This document shows positions 16,483 through 24,239 of a stretch of DNA of 64,000 bases, piece after piece; within the stretch, counting starts at the first letter, position 1, and each line of letters starts with the position of its first letter. Source of the stretch: Myxococcales bacterium (GTDB lineage Bacteria; Myxococcota_A; Polyangia; Nannocystales; Nannocystaceae); contig JACKDV010000013.1 of assembly GCA_020633315.1 (NCBI GenBank), positions 124,001 through 188,000 on the forward strand, in the 5' to 3' direction. The notes beneath the pieces are model-generated. The model did not search any database and had not been told where the DNA came from. It worked only from the letters and a program-made list of their open reading frames with translations. The position numbers and the translations under genes were made by a program.

Positions 16483-17571
16483 TCAGCCGGGATGCTCGAG
16501 GATCACCCCCACCCAGGGCGGCGCCCCCTCGAAGCTGCCCCCCACCGCGATCCGCGAGCCATCGTCGAAGCCATGGACCGCATGCAGCAGCAGGTTGGTC
16601 ACCGGTTGCTCGCCTCGTGGCTCCAGCGACCCCGGGGGAAGCTCGAAGATCCCCCCCAGTCGCCCCACCAGGGTCGCGGTCCCGCTCGAGTCGAGCCACA
16701 CCCCGTTGAGCCCCGGCTCGTCCAGCGTCGCGTCCTGCCACGACGCTCCGTCCCAGCGAGCGATCCTCGCGTTGGAGCGCCCCCCCACCGCCACCACCTC
16801 GTCCGCTCCCCCGCCCCACAGCGCGATCATGGGTGCGATCGATCCCAGCTCCGTCGCCTCCCAGCTCCCCCCGCTGCGCCGCATCACGATCCCGTGATCT
16901 CCCGCCACGTACACGTGCTCCGCATCCCAGCCCCACACCTTGAACAGCGCATGGGCATCGGGCGACAGCGCGGGCAGGGCCTCCATGCTCCACGCCGTAC
17001 CATCGAAGCGCAGCAGCGTGGGCGCCTCGCCCACGCCGTCGCCCCCCACCGCCCACAGATCATCGACACCCGAGCCCCACACCCCCCACAGCGTCACGTC
17101 GGTCGGCGTCACGTGGCTCACCCAAGCCCCGTCCTCGAGCCGCAGCGCCGCGCCGTCCAGCCCCACCGCCCACAGATCGTCCCCTGCTCGCCCCACCCAG
17201 TTGAGCATCGGCACGTCCGCGGGCAGCGGCTCGGGCTCCCAGGTCTCGGCCGCACGCAGCAGCATGAACCCCGTCGAGCCCTCCGCGCTGCGCTGGCCTC
17301 CGGCCACCCGCACCTCGCTCGCGCTCGCCCCGAACACGCTCATCGCCATGCCCCGCTCGACCCCGAGCTCGGCGACCACCTGCCAGCCCGCGCCCGGGTT
17401 GCCCGTGGCGTCGGCGGTGACCGTCTCGCTGCCCTCGTCCGCGCTCGTGCCCGGGCCCGAGCCGCTCGCGGCCGAGGTGGTGGGCGCCTCGGTCTCGCCC
17501 GCGGAGCCGTCGTCGCCTCCGCAGCCGAGCGGGGTGAGGACCAGGGCGAGGGCGAGACCAGCCGGGCGCAT
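16483..17571 (-). CDS. Lipoprotein with beta-propeller-like repeats
   Basis: A 362-residue lipoprotein. The signal LALALVLTPLGC places the acylated Cys at position 17, followed by a Ser/Thr/Gly linker. The body has repeated blades of the type DDLWAVGLDGAALRLEDGAW, GVDDLWAVGGDGVGEAPTLL and AEHVYVAGDHGIVMRRSGGS. These are the WD40/BNR-like blades common in myxobacterial surface proteins, predicting a propeller. The ATG at 17571 is preceded by AAGGAT, which lies inside the apparent group II intron remnant described separately. Function unknown; ligand binding at the cell surface is the usual inference. Confidence 0.83.
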   Translation of the reverse strand: MRPAGLALALVLTPLGCGGDDGSAGETEAPTTSAASGSGPGTSADEGSETVTADATGNPGAGWQVVAELGVERGMAMSVFGASASEVRVAGGQRSAEGSTGFMLLRAAETWEPEPLPADVPMLNWVGRAGDDLWAVGLDGAALRLEDGAWVSHVTPTDVTLWGVWGSGVDDLWAVGGDGVGEAPTLLRFDGTAWSMEALPALSPDAHALFKVWGWDAEHVYVAGDHGIVMRRSGGSWEATELGSIAPMIALWGGGADEVVAVGGRSNARIARWDGASWQDATLDEPGLNGVWLDSSGTATLVGRLGGIFELPPGSLEPRGEQPVTNLLLHAVHGFDDGSRIAVGGSFEGAPPWVGVILEHPG

Positions 17572-17668
17572 TGTGTAGATCCTTATCCTTCCTCCACCGC
17601 AACGGTGGAGTCCAAATCAAGACCCCCGTTCAAACCGTGCGTGCGGATTTACCGCACACGACTTACCC
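17572..17668 (-). mobile_element. Group II intron remnant (domain V- and VI-like 3' end)
   Basis: Read on the minus strand, 17665 to 17631 has the plan of group II intron domain V. Stem CGTG/CACG and stem TGCGG/CCGCA are separated by a two-base CG bulge on the 3' side, with a small AT-rich loop and the closing phrase CACGGTTTG. A GGGGG spacer and a domain VI-like hairpin follow (CTCCACCG TTG CGGTGGAG, 17592-17610). Then comes GGATAAGG with a candidate branch A and CTAC, a common intron 3' end, just before the ATG at 17571. No reverse transcriptase or upstream intron domains were found, so this is a 3' fragment. The canonical AGC triad appears as AGT, suggesting decay. The rest of the gap, 17669-17941, has no gene I can support. 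Confidence 0.6.
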
Positions 17669-17941
17669 GTGGCCTCTCGTGCAGCAACATTACACGGCCT
17701 CCTGTCGGACCATCCCGCGAAGGCGTGATGGGTCCAGGTCGCCGCGAGCGCGAGCCCGACGGCAGCCCGCGACCGTCGGCCCGCGACCGTCGGCCCGCGC
17801 TCGCCCAGGTGCGCACGGTCGCGATGAGGACGGTGTCGCGGTCGGACCTCGCCGAGGTCGTCCGGCCATACTAGGGTCCGGGCTCGTTCGCACCGCGGCC
17901 GCCCTCACGGACGGGCCCTCCCAGACAAGGACCACGAGACG

Positions 17942-18607
17942 ATGATGATGAAGGTGATCGGAGCCGGCTTCGGCCGCACGGGAACACTCTCGATGAAGGC
18001 CGCCCTCGGCAAGCTCCTGGGCGGCCCCTGCTATCACATGGAGTCGATCCTCCGTAGTGAGACCCAGCTCGGATACTGGACCGAGTGGGCGCGCGAGCCC
18101 ACGCGCGAGCCCGACTGGGACCGCATCCTCGACGGCTACGTCGCGGGGGTCGACGCGCCGATCTGCTTCTACTGGGAGCAGCTCATGGCGCGCTACCCCG
18201 AGGCCAAGGTGTTGCTCACGGTGCGCGACCCCAAGCGCTGGTACGCGAGTCACCGCAATCTCATCATGACCGCCATCAAGCTCTCGTGGATGGGCCTGCT
18301 GTCCGGCCGCATTCGCAAGTTCGGCGGCTTCGTGCGCACGATGGGCCGGCACTTCCTGCCCACCCTCGACGAGTCCAAGGCCATCGCCGCCTTCGAGCGC
18401 CACAACGCCCGCGTGCAGCAGATCGTCCCGCCCGAGCGCCTGCTGGTGATGGAGGTCAAGCAAGGCTGGCCGCCGCTGTGCGAATTCCTGGGCGTCCCCA
18501 TCCCCGACGAGCCCTTCCCTCACCTCAACGAGGGCGTCGAGACCATCCGCAAGGGCCACTGGGACCTCCTGCTCCGCCGCACGCCCCCCGAGCCCCTCCT
18601 ACGATAA
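17942..18607 (+). CDS. Sulfotransferase-like protein
   Basis: A 221-residue protein of the small bacterial sulfotransferase group often mislabelled NAD-dependent epimerase. The 5'-phosphosulfate loop is GAGFGRTGTLSMKAAL near the N-terminus. The 3'-phosphate region appears as VRDPKRWYASHRNLIM. Other family marks are CYHMESIL and YPEAKVLLT, and the C-terminal phrase LCEFLGVPIPDEPFPHLNEG. It would transfer a sulfuryl group from PAPS to a small acceptor, as judged from the family; the acceptor is unknown. Three consecutive ATG codons begin the gene; the first is used, with AAGGACC upstream. An array of repeats and hairpins follows the stop. Confidence 0.88.
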   Translation: MMMKVIGAGFGRTGTLSMKAALGKLLGGPCYHMESILRSETQLGYWTEWAREPTREPDWDRILDGYVAGVDAPICFYWEQLMARYPEAKVLLTVRDPKRWYASHRNLIMTAIKLSWMGLLSGRIRKFGGFVRTMGRHFLPTLDESKAIAAFERHNARVQQIVPPERLLVMEVKQGWPPLCEFLGVPIPDEPFPHLNEGVETIRKGHWDLLLRRTPPEPLLR

Positions 18608-18621
18608 CCCCCGCGCTCCTC

Positions 18622-18712
18622 ACCACCCCCTCGCTCGCTCGCCCTCCCCCTCCCCCGCAATCGAGGGACGCACCACCCTCTCGCTCGCCCTCCTCCGCAA
18701 TCGAGGGACACA
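18622..18712. repeat. Two imperfect direct repeats downstream of the sulfotransferase gene
   Basis: Unit A (18622-18672) and unit B (18673-18712) share the blocks CGCTCGCCCTCC and CCGCAATCGAGGGAC. Unit A carries an extra CTCGCTCGCCC-type expansion. They are non-coding and precede three strong hairpins. Origin unknown. Confidence 0.6.
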
Positions 18713-18726
18713 CCGCCAATTCACGA

Positions 18727-18764
18727 GGACCGATTCGCCCGCCCGAAGGGCGAGCGAATCGTCC
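18727..18764. repeat. Long hairpin 1 with GAA loop
   Basis: CGATTCGC (18731-18738) pairs with GCGAATCG (18754-18761). After one C/A mismatch, five more pairs close on a GAA loop. Flanking GGA/TCC extend the stem. It is far stronger than a normal terminator needs to be. The architecture (long stem, one mismatch, GAA loop) recurs in hairpin 3. Confidence 0.7.
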
Positions 18765-18791
18765 GAAGTGCCGGGCGCCAGCCCGGGGGTA

Positions 18792-18832
18792 GGCGAGCTC
18801 GCGGCTCGCCCCCGGCGAGTCGCGAGCTCGCC
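18792..18832. repeat. Long hairpin 2, 19-bp stem with CCC loop
   Basis: GGCGAGCTCGCG (18792-18803) pairs perfectly with CGCGAGCTCGCC (18821-18832). The pairing continues through CTCGCC/GGCGAG with one G-U, leaving a three-base CCC loop. Nearly perfect 19-bp stem in non-coding DNA. Confidence 0.75.
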
Positions 18833-18863
18833 GTAGGGGCAGAGCCCCTGCCAAGACCCCCCA

Positions 18864-18898
18864 GTGAATCGGATACGCCGAAGGCGAATCCGATTCAC
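18864..18898. terminator. Long hairpin 3 with GAA loop, overlaps a stop codon
   Basis: GTGAATCGGAT (18864-18874) pairs perfectly with ATCCGATTCAC (18888-18898). After an A/A mismatch, CGCC/GGCG close on a GAA loop. The 3' arm contains the TGA stop of the minus-strand gene at 18895-19608. It could end transcription from both sides, or be a member of a repeat family with hairpin 1. Confidence 0.7.
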
Positions 18899-19608
18899 GC
18901 CAGCTGGACGTCGGTGTCGAACTCGCGCGTGACTTCCTTGCGCTGCAGATCGACCATGAACACCCGCGCCTTGCCCTGGTGCCCGTCGAACTCGGTGAGC
19001 AGCCAGATCTCCACCGCCCAGGTGTCGGTGTTGGCCAGGCACGGCGGCGCCCAGCCGATCACCACCGGACCGCCCAGGCCGTCGCCCGAGCGCCGCGAGG
19101 CGACCTTGGCGTAGCTGGGCGACTTCTTGACCGTGTCCACCGCGAGGTCGGCCACCACCGGGCGTACCTGCTTGCGCCAGTTGCTCATGAAGCGGAAGTC
19201 CTCGATCGCCAGCGAGCCCGGGCGCATCAGCGCCACGTAGTTCTCGTTGCCGTCGATGTCGCCGTAGTCCGGCACGTCGAACTCGGGATAGAGGTTGACC
19301 TCCTCGATCTCCTCGTCGCGATCCTCGAGCATCGCATCCACGCGCTCGAGCTCGTGCGCGTCGTAGCAGCCGATGATGCGCATCAGCATGTACTGGCTGG
19401 GGATCTGGTGATCCCAGTCGAGCACGATCCGCACCCCGTGGAACACGTGCTCGCCGAAGGCGACCAGGTCCGGCAGCGCCTCGGCCAGGGCCTCGCGCTG
19501 CTCCTCGGTGGGATCGTTGCCCTGATCCTTGATCCGTACGTGGACCTTGAGATCGTCCCGCATCGTCTTGCGGACCAGCTCGGCGTCACGCTCGCGCTTC
19601 GTGCTCAC
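18895..19608 (-). CDS. Hypothetical protein coupled to hisG
   Basis: A 237-residue cytosolic protein of no family I recognise. It opens with a charged helix (TKRERDAELVRKTMRDDLKV), then mixed alpha/beta sequence (VFHGVRIVLDWDHQIPSQYM). An acidic region follows (MLEDRDEEIEEVNLYPEFDV), then the Trp-rich phrase TDTWAVEIWLLTEFDGHQGK. It starts with GTG overlapping the TGA of hisG (GTGA), so it is translated with hisG. The overlap suggests a role beside histidine synthesis, but it does not resemble HisZ, the usual partner of short HisG. The stop codon lies inside a strong hairpin. Confidence 0.8.
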   Translation of the reverse strand: MSTKRERDAELVRKTMRDDLKVHVRIKDQGNDPTEEQREALAEALPDLVAFGEHVFHGVRIVLDWDHQIPSQYMLMRIIGCYDAHELERVDAMLEDRDEEIEEVNLYPEFDVPDYGDIDGNENYVALMRPGSLAIEDFRFMSNWRKQVRPVVADLAVDTVKKSPSYAKVASRRSGDGLGGPVVIGWAPPCLANTDTWAVEIWLLTEFDGHQGKARVFMVDLQRKEVTREFDTDVQLA

Positions 19609-20288
19609 CGGTCGCCTGCCGCCTTCCTCGGCTCGTTCGCCGAGCCGGCCAGGAGCACCGCGGTGCGCAGGGCGTCGATGAGTCGAGCCACCGGTCCGGG
19701 CTTGAGCTTGAGGCTCGCGGGATGAACGATGAGCCGGCTTGTGACGTGCATGACGGTCTCGACTTCTACCAGGCGATTCTGCCGAAGGGTCTCCCCGCTC
19801 TCCACCAAGTCCACGATCTGATCGGCCAGGCCGGTGATGGCCCCCAGCTCGACCGAGCCGTAAAGCGGGATGATCTCGGGTGAAATTCCCTTCGAGCGGT
19901 AGTGACGACGGGCCAGGTTGGGGTACTTGGTGGCCACCCTCAGGTCCATGCCGCGGCGAAGACGCGCCGGGCGATCGAGGGGCTCGGCCACCGCGAGGCG
20001 ACACGCCCCCACGCCGAGGTCCACCGGCTCGTAGAGGTCGTGGGCCTGCTCGCGCAGGGTGTCGGAGCCGGCCACGCCCAGGTCGGCCACCCCGTGCTCC
20101 ACGTAGGTGGGCACGTCGCTGGGCTTGACCAGCAGGGCCCGGCCGCCGTCGGGCAGGTCGAGCATCAGCCGCCGGTCCTGGGCCCGACCCACCGCTCCCA
20201 GGTCCACCCCCGCCCGACGCAGCAGCTCTACGGCGGGGCCCAGGATGCGCCCCTTGGGCAGCGCAAAGGTGAGGGCCTCGGGGGGCAT
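19605..20288 (-). CDS. hisG: ATP phosphoribosyltransferase catalytic subunit, short form
   Basis: A 227-residue enzyme for the first step of histidine synthesis, joining ATP and PRPP to give N1-(5-phosphoribosyl)-ATP. Landmarks are the N-terminal LTFALPKGRILGPAVELLRR, the phrase VKPSDVPTYVEHGVADLGVA, and ATKYPNLARRHYRSKGI. The C-terminal motif is LYGSVELGAITGLADQIVDL, followed by VSRL-like VTSRLIVH. At 227 residues it lacks the C-terminal regulatory domain of long HisG. Short HisG needs the regulatory subunit HisZ in known organisms; no hisZ is present in this window. It lies 18 bp after murA and is coupled to the unknown gene at 18895-19608. Confidence 0.95.
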   Translation of the reverse strand: MPPEALTFALPKGRILGPAVELLRRAGVDLGAVGRAQDRRLMLDLPDGGRALLVKPSDVPTYVEHGVADLGVAGSDTLREQAHDLYEPVDLGVGACRLAVAEPLDRPARLRRGMDLRVATKYPNLARRHYRSKGISPEIIPLYGSVELGAITGLADQIVDLVESGETLRQNRLVEVETVMHVTSRLIVHPASLKLKPGPVARLIDALRTAVLLAGSANEPRKAAGDR

Positions 20289-20306
20289 CCCCCCTTCTAC
20301 TGTGGT

Positions 20307-21572
20307 TCAGCCGGGGGCGCCATGAAAGCGCTCGATCCTGGCGCCCAGGGCCCGCAGGCGCTTGTCGAGGGCCTCGTAGCCCCGGTCGAGGTGGTACACG
20401 CGCCGTACCTCGGTCTCCCCCTCGGCGACGAGCCCCGCCAGCACCAGCGAGGCCGAGGCGCGCAGATCGGTGGCCATCACCGTGGCCCCCGACAGCGGGG
20501 TGGGCCCGCGCACCACGGCCGCGTTGCCGTTGACGTGGATGTCGGCCCCCATGCGCCCCAGCTCGGGCACGTGCATGTAGCGGTTCTCGAAGATCGTCTC
20601 GGTGATCAGGCTCTGCCCCCTGGCCTGGGTGGCCAGCACCATCAGCTGCGCCTGCATGTCGGTGGGGAAGCCGGGGTAGGGCCGCGTGGTGGCGTCGATC
20701 GGGCGCAGCTCGTCGGGCCCCTCCACGCGCAGGCCGTCGGCCTCCACCGAGCAGCGCACGCCGGCCTCCTGCAGCTTGGCGATCACCGCGTGCATGTCGT
20801 CCACCGGGGCGTCGCGCAGCAGCACGTTGCCGCGGGTGACCGCCGCCCCCACGGCCAGCGTGCCCGCCTCGATGCGATCGGGCACCACCGCGTGGTCGAT
20901 GCCGGTCAGCGAGTCCACGCCCTCGATCTCGATCACCGGCGTGCCCGCGCCGCGGATCCGCGCGCCCATCTTGTTGAGGAAGCGCGCCAGCTCCTGCACC
21001 TCGGGCTCGCGCGCCACGTTCTCGAGCTGCGAGCTGCCCTTGGCCAGCACCGCCGCCATCATCACGTTCTGCGTGCCGCCCACGGTCACGGTGTCGAACA
21101 CCACCGAGCCGCCGTGCAGCCGCTTGGCCCGCAGCTCCACGTAGCCGTGGCTCAGCTCGATCTCGGCCCCCAGCGCGGCCAGCCCCTTGAGGTGCTGGTC
21201 GATCGGCCGCGCCCCGATCGCGCAGCCGCCGGGCAACGACACCCGCGCCCGGCCGTAGCGCCCCAGCAGCGGGCCCATCACCGTCACCGAGGCCCGCATG
21301 GTCTTGACCAGCTCGTAGGGGGCCTCGAGCGTGCCCTTGGCCACGCCCGCGGGATCGATCGACAGCGTCCGGTCACCGCCCACCTGGCAGCCCAGGCGCT
21401 CGAGCAGCCGCGACATGGTGCGCACGTCCGACAGCGCGGGCACGTGCCGCAGCGTGGTCTTGCCGTCGCCCAGCAGCGCCGCGCACTGGATCAGCAGCGC
21501 CGCGTTCTTGGCTCCGTTGACGCGGATCTCGCCCTCCAGGCGCTGTCCTCCCTCGATGACGATCTTGTCCAT
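20307..21572 (-). CDS. murA: UDP-N-acetylglucosamine 1-carboxyvinyltransferase
   Basis: A 421-residue cytosolic enzyme that transfers enolpyruvate from PEP to UDP-GlcNAc, the first committed step of peptidoglycan synthesis. The substrate-binding K22-N23 pair lies in RVNGAKNAALL. The catalytic Cys is C117 in LPGGCAIGARPIDQHL, so fosfomycin sensitivity is expected in principle. Further family motifs are TVGGTQNVMMAAVLA and the C-terminal ASASLVLAGLVAEGETEVRR with HLDRGYE. Full length. It precedes hisG on the same strand, an order seen in several bacteria. Confidence 0.97.
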   Translation of the reverse strand: MDKIVIEGGQRLEGEIRVNGAKNAALLIQCAALLGDGKTTLRHVPALSDVRTMSRLLERLGCQVGGDRTLSIDPAGVAKGTLEAPYELVKTMRASVTVMGPLLGRYGRARVSLPGGCAIGARPIDQHLKGLAALGAEIELSHGYVELRAKRLHGGSVVFDTVTVGGTQNVMMAAVLAKGSSQLENVAREPEVQELARFLNKMGARIRGAGTPVIEIEGVDSLTGIDHAVVPDRIEAGTLAVGAAVTRGNVLLRDAPVDDMHAVIAKLQEAGVRCSVEADGLRVEGPDELRPIDATTRPYPGFPTDMQAQLMVLATQARGQSLITETIFENRYMHVPELGRMGADIHVNGNAAVVRGPTPLSGATVMATDLRASASLVLAGLVAEGETEVRRVYHLDRGYEALDKRLRALGARIERFHGAPG

Positions 21573-21602
21573 GGGCTCGCTTCCACGCTTCGCGCCGGCG
21601 GG

Positions 21603-22664
21603 TCATTCCGGCGGGTTCCGGTCGGGAGGACGCCGGGGCGGCGACCGACGCAGCTCGTCGGTGTGCTCCAGGCGGTCGCGCAGGCGGGTCTCCTCGGCCG
21701 CCAGCTCGGGGGGACGCGGCCAGCCGGCGGCGGCCAGGCTGCCGGGGCACGCGTCGATCGACTCCAGCGTCCAGGTGCGGACCACCGGCCCGAAGCCGCC
21801 CTCGGCGAGCGGCTGGGCGAAGCGATGATCCATGCGGGTCTGGGACCACAGCGGGCGGCCGTGATCGACCGACACCAGGGTGCGGCGCTCGGTGTGGATC
21901 CCCTGCCCCACGCCGTGGCCGTCGCTCCACTCGCTCACGATCCACGCGTAGCGCTCGCCCTCGTGCTCGAACAGCCCCGCCAGCCGCTCGTGCCACGGCG
22001 GCACCACGCAGCTGAGGTCGTGGACCTCCGGCCCGCCGCCGCCCGACTCGGGATCGACGCAGGCCGAGCGGCTGCACTTGCCCCCCACGCGCATGCCGTT
22101 CCAGTGCTCGCCCACCGCGGTCAGGCGCCCCGTGAGCTGCGGCCAGCCCAGCGCGAACGCGTCCTCCATGGGATCCCAGGTGCGAGGCATACACGCCGCG
22201 GTGGGGGCCGCCGGCCCGATGAGCTCGCGCGTCACGTAGAGGTCGCGGGTGGCCCCGCGCCGCTCGGCCCGGATGCCCTGGTAGAACAGTAGTGCCGGCA
22301 CCATCCCGTTCGGCGGCACCGGCCCGGGGCCGAGCGCCACGTCGGGCTCGCGTCCCGGGTGACGGCCCACGATCAGGCTGGCCTCGTTGTCGTCCTCGAA
22401 GCGGAGCACGGGCTCGTAGTGGGCCGTGATGCGGTACGCGTGGGGACAATCGGCGGGCGGGGCCTGCCAGCCCAGCTCGGCCGTCTCCTCGGGCACCGGG
22501 CTCATCGTCACCCCGTAGGGCGCCAGCGCCTTGCCCACCGCGTGCTGCTCGAAGACGTTCACCGGCGACGGATCGCCGCAGCCCTGCGCGAGCACGAGCC
22601 ACCCCGCCAGCGCGAGCGCCCCCTCGACGGGGCGAGGCCCCGGACGGCGCGTTGGCGTTGGCAC
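21603..22664 (-). CDS. Lipoprotein, hypothetical
   Basis: About 353 residues. The lipobox LAGWLVLAQGC is preceded by a basic Pro/Arg n-region (TPTRRPGPRPVEGAL). The mature part has several Cys (ADCPHAYRI; GGKCSRSACVDPE; LSCVVPPW) and mixed strands such as YAWIVSEWSDGHGVGQGIHT, ending in a charged tail. The start used is a GTG at 22664; an ATG at 22733 would give an unusually long n-region and crowd the divergent gene at 22748. No family recognised. It lies 30 bp upstream of murA on the same strand and may share its transcript. Confidence 0.75.
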   Translation of the reverse strand: MPTPTRRPGPRPVEGALALAGWLVLAQGCGDPSPVNVFEQHAVGKALAPYGVTMSPVPEETAELGWQAPPADCPHAYRITAHYEPVLRFEDDNEASLIVGRHPGREPDVALGPGPVPPNGMVPALLFYQGIRAERRGATRDLYVTRELIGPAAPTAACMPRTWDPMEDAFALGWPQLTGRLTAVGEHWNGMRVGGKCSRSACVDPESGGGGPEVHDLSCVVPPWHERLAGLFEHEGERYAWIVSEWSDGHGVGQGIHTERRTLVSVDHGRPLWSQTRMDHRFAQPLAEGGFGPVVRTWTLESIDACPGSLAAAGWPRPPELAAEETRLRDRLEHTDELRRSPPRRPPDRNPPE

Positions 22665-22747
22665 GGGGGGAACGATGCCCCAGCCCAGCGATCCCGGCAA
22701 ATCGCGGAAAAGTTGCCGGCCGAGACCGTTCATGCCCAGTTGGCGGC

Positions 22748-23323
22748 ATGCCCACGCGCCGTCGTCAAGCAATCGGCCTGCTGCCCGTGATGGGCGGCCT
22801 GCTCGCCCTCGGGCTCGCCACCACGTCGAGCCCCGTGCGAGGAGCCAACAGCCTCGCCGTCCCCATCACCTCCGAGCTGCGCCAAGAGCTGTGGCCGGTG
22901 GAGATCGGCGTGGAGATCGCCACGGCCGACGACGAGGAGCGCCCCGACGCCCCCATCGAGATCCTGCCGCTGCGCACCGTCACCGTCCCCGACGGTCACC
23001 CGGTGAGCTTCTCCAGCGCGATCTGGACCCCGCGCGGTCGGCTCGACTTCGAGGTGGAGGTGGCCGCCCACCAGCACCCCCGCGAGGCCATGGAGATCGA
23101 GTGGGACCTCCAGGTGGACGGCGCGGCCTACGAGACCGTGAGCGTGGGCGAGTATCTGTTGCACCGCCTACGTTTCGGGCCCCGACCGGACGTGGGGCCG
23201 CAGCAGGTGCGGGCCTCCCGGGCCGACATCGTGACCGTACGGGGCGAGCCGCACCTGGAGACGGTGGAAATCGATGGGGAAAGGTACGAGATCCGGATCG
23301 TTGCTCTGAGCGTGCGCGGTTGA
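22748..23323 (+). CDS. Secreted hypothetical protein
   Basis: A 191-residue exported protein. Signal peptide: MPTRRRQAIGLLPVMGGLLA, then LGLATTSSPVRGA with probable cleavage near residue 33. The mature part is beta-rich (AVPITSELRQELWPVEIGVE; LDFEVEVAAHQHPREAMEIE) with no Cys. It looks like an immunoglobulin-like or outer-membrane-associated beta sandwich, but no family is recognised. It is divergent from the lipoprotein at 21603-22664 and 66 bp ahead of the Pal-like gene, possibly in one operon with it. Confidence 0.75.
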   Translation: MPTRRRQAIGLLPVMGGLLALGLATTSSPVRGANSLAVPITSELRQELWPVEIGVEIATADDEERPDAPIEILPLRTVTVPDGHPVSFSSAIWTPRGRLDFEVEVAAHQHPREAMEIEWDLQVDGAAYETVSVGEYLLHRLRFGPRPDVGPQQVRASRADIVTVRGEPHLETVEIDGERYEIRIVALSVRG

Positions 23324-23389
23324 CACCCCTCCCCGCCGTGTTATCCCTTGGCCGCGGCCCCTGGCCCGCCTCGACCGGAGACACCGACG

Positions 23390-24226
23390 ATGCGCCCATT
23401 CCTCGCTCGCCTCGCCCCCGTCGCCTTGCTCGCGCTGCCGCTCTCGATGACGGCGGGCTGCAAGAAGCCCCAGTACCCGCAGTGCAAGAAGGACAAGCAC
23501 TGCAAGGCCGAGCTGGGCGAGAAGTGCGTCGACGGGCAGTGCCAGAACTGCAACACCGATGCCGATTGCGCGGGCAAGGCCCCCGACGGCTCCAACTGGG
23601 TGTGCCACGAGTTCCGCTGCACCGATCCCAACGCGATCCCGGCCGACGGCGGCGTGGGTGGCCTGGGCTCTCCGTGCACGCAGTCGTTCGACTGCTCGGG
23701 CGGCCTGGTGTGCACCGGCGGTGCCTGCTCGCAGTGCACCGACGACATCGAGTGCAACGGCGGCACCTGTGACCTCGGCACCGGCACCTGCACCACCCCC
23801 GGGGGCGGGGGATCGTGCACCACCGACGATCAGTGTGCGATGGACGAGATCTGCGACGGGGGCATGTGCGTGTTCTCGGGCATCGAGCCCAGCGGCAACA
23901 ACCCCTGCGGCCTCGATGCGGTCTACTTCGGCTTCGACAGCCCCAAGATCGAGAACGAGGCGGCCGAGCAGCTGCGCGGCGTGGCCGAGTGCCTCAAGAA
24001 CACCGGCACGCTCGTCTACCTCGAGGCCCACGCCGACCCGCGGGGCACCGAGGAGTACAACATCATGCTGACCGACAAGCGCGGCCAGGGCGTCAAGAAG
24101 TTCCTCGAGGATCTCGGCGTCGGGGCCGAGCTGATGCAGGTCATCTCCAAGGGCTCGCTCGAGGCCACCGGAACCGACGAAGGAAGCTGGTCCAAGGACC
24201 GGCGCGTCGAGTTCGTGTTCCCCTAG
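23390..24226 (+). CDS. Pal-like OmpA-domain lipoprotein with Cys-rich N-terminal region
   Basis: A 278-residue lipoprotein. The signal ends in SMTAGC (Cys25). Residues 25-170 form a Cys-rich region with dickkopf-like short repeats (CVDGQCQNCNTDADC; CTDDIECNGGTCD). Residues 175-278 are an OmpA/Pal peptidoglycan-binding domain: AVYFGFDSPKIENEAAEQL, LEAHADPRGTEEYNIMLTDK, then a C-terminal EGSWSKDRRVEFVF. The domain holds the outer membrane to diaminopimelate in the wall. The next gene is a CpoB/YbgF-like lipoprotein, as in Tol-Pal operons, which supports a Pal role. The added Cys-rich module is unusual for Pal. Confidence 0.88.
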   Translation: MRPFLARLAPVALLALPLSMTAGCKKPQYPQCKKDKHCKAELGEKCVDGQCQNCNTDADCAGKAPDGSNWVCHEFRCTDPNAIPADGGVGGLGSPCTQSFDCSGGLVCTGGACSQCTDDIECNGGTCDLGTGTCTTPGGGGSCTTDDQCAMDEICDGGMCVFSGIEPSGNNPCGLDAVYFGFDSPKIENEAAEQLRGVAECLKNTGTLVYLEAHADPRGTEEYNIMLTDKRGQGVKKFLEDLGVGAELMQVISKGSLEATGTDEGSWSKDRRVEFVFP

Positions 24227-24239
24227 GCCAGGAGCAGCC

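Noticed and set aside
17669..17941. A reverse transcriptase gene upstream of the intron remnant
   Set aside because: No RT motifs (such as YADD) were found in any frame near 17.6-18 kb; only a 3' intron fragment is supported.
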